From contig JAIRZX010000254.1 in the NCBI GenBank assembly GCA_031267005.1, forward strand, positions 1-13,098: 13,098 nucleotides of DNA, given 5' to 3'. Shown piece by piece: positions 13,079-13,098 of this stretch; position 1 is the first letter of the stretch; each line of letters starts with the position of its first letter. This DNA is from Deltaproteobacteria bacterium (GTDB lineage: Bacteria; Desulfobacterota; Desulfarculia; Adiutricales; Adiutricaceae). The translations under genes were made by a program, and so were the position numbers. The notes under the pieces were generated by a model that saw only the letters and a list, made by a program, of their open reading frames with translations, was not told the DNA's origin and searched no databases.

Positions 13079-13098
13079 TCTTCGTCAAGCCTTCCCAT

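Overview
This is a high-GC bacterial window, apart from an AT-rich stretch of about 1 kb near 4.44-5.47 kb. It carries seven confident or likely protein genes separated by unusually long intergenic stretches full of short tandem repeats. A stand-alone heptose-1-phosphate adenylyltransferase (LPS precursor) and an UppP undecaprenyl-diphosphatase point to a Gram-negative cell envelope. High GC, a monofunctional RfaE2 rather than fused HldE, and a giant repeat protein would fit a Desulfobacterota/'deltaproteobacterial', perhaps host-associated, lineage. That assignment is inference; no rRNA or other taxonomic marker is present.

Layout. 2-3523 (+): the 3' part of a very large gene. It has a Lys/Ala/Pro-rich N-terminal part with PLAKP repeats, a PGPPAP tandem repeat, and then 25 uninterrupted 27-residue ankyrin-like units. 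3895-4107 (-) and 5694-5915 (-): two small membrane proteins that are clearly related to each other. They bracket the AT-rich island, which holds an orphan AbrB/MazE-type DNA-binding gene (4619-4891, -) and a 24-bp tandem repeat that could be a transposon end. 6304-8051 (-): a two-gene operon, rfaE2 followed 5 bp later by a DnaJ-type co-chaperone. It has a good sigma-70 promoter at 8142-8170 and a leader hairpin that buries the ribosome-binding site. 8751-9578 (-): uppP. 10848-12581 (-): an asparagine-synthase-like amidotransferase without an N-terminal catalytic Cys, with a promoter at 12739-12766.

Functional themes. UppP (recycling of the lipid carrier for peptidoglycan and O-antigen) and RfaE2 (ADP-heptose for LPS core) are both envelope genes. 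The AsnB-like protein could amidate a surface sugar or a peptide, but nothing beside it decides this. The large repeat protein looks like an interaction scaffold; its secretion status cannot be judged because its N-terminus lies outside the window.

The most notable features are the 27-residue solenoid protein, the paralogous small membrane proteins flanking an AT-rich island, the RBS-sequestering hairpin upstream of rfaE2, and the fact that nearly every intergenic gap carries its own different tandem repeat (periods 6, 7, 9, 22, 24, 31-32, 44, 48 and 79 bp). No tRNA, rRNA, CRISPR array, intact transposase or prophage gene was seen.
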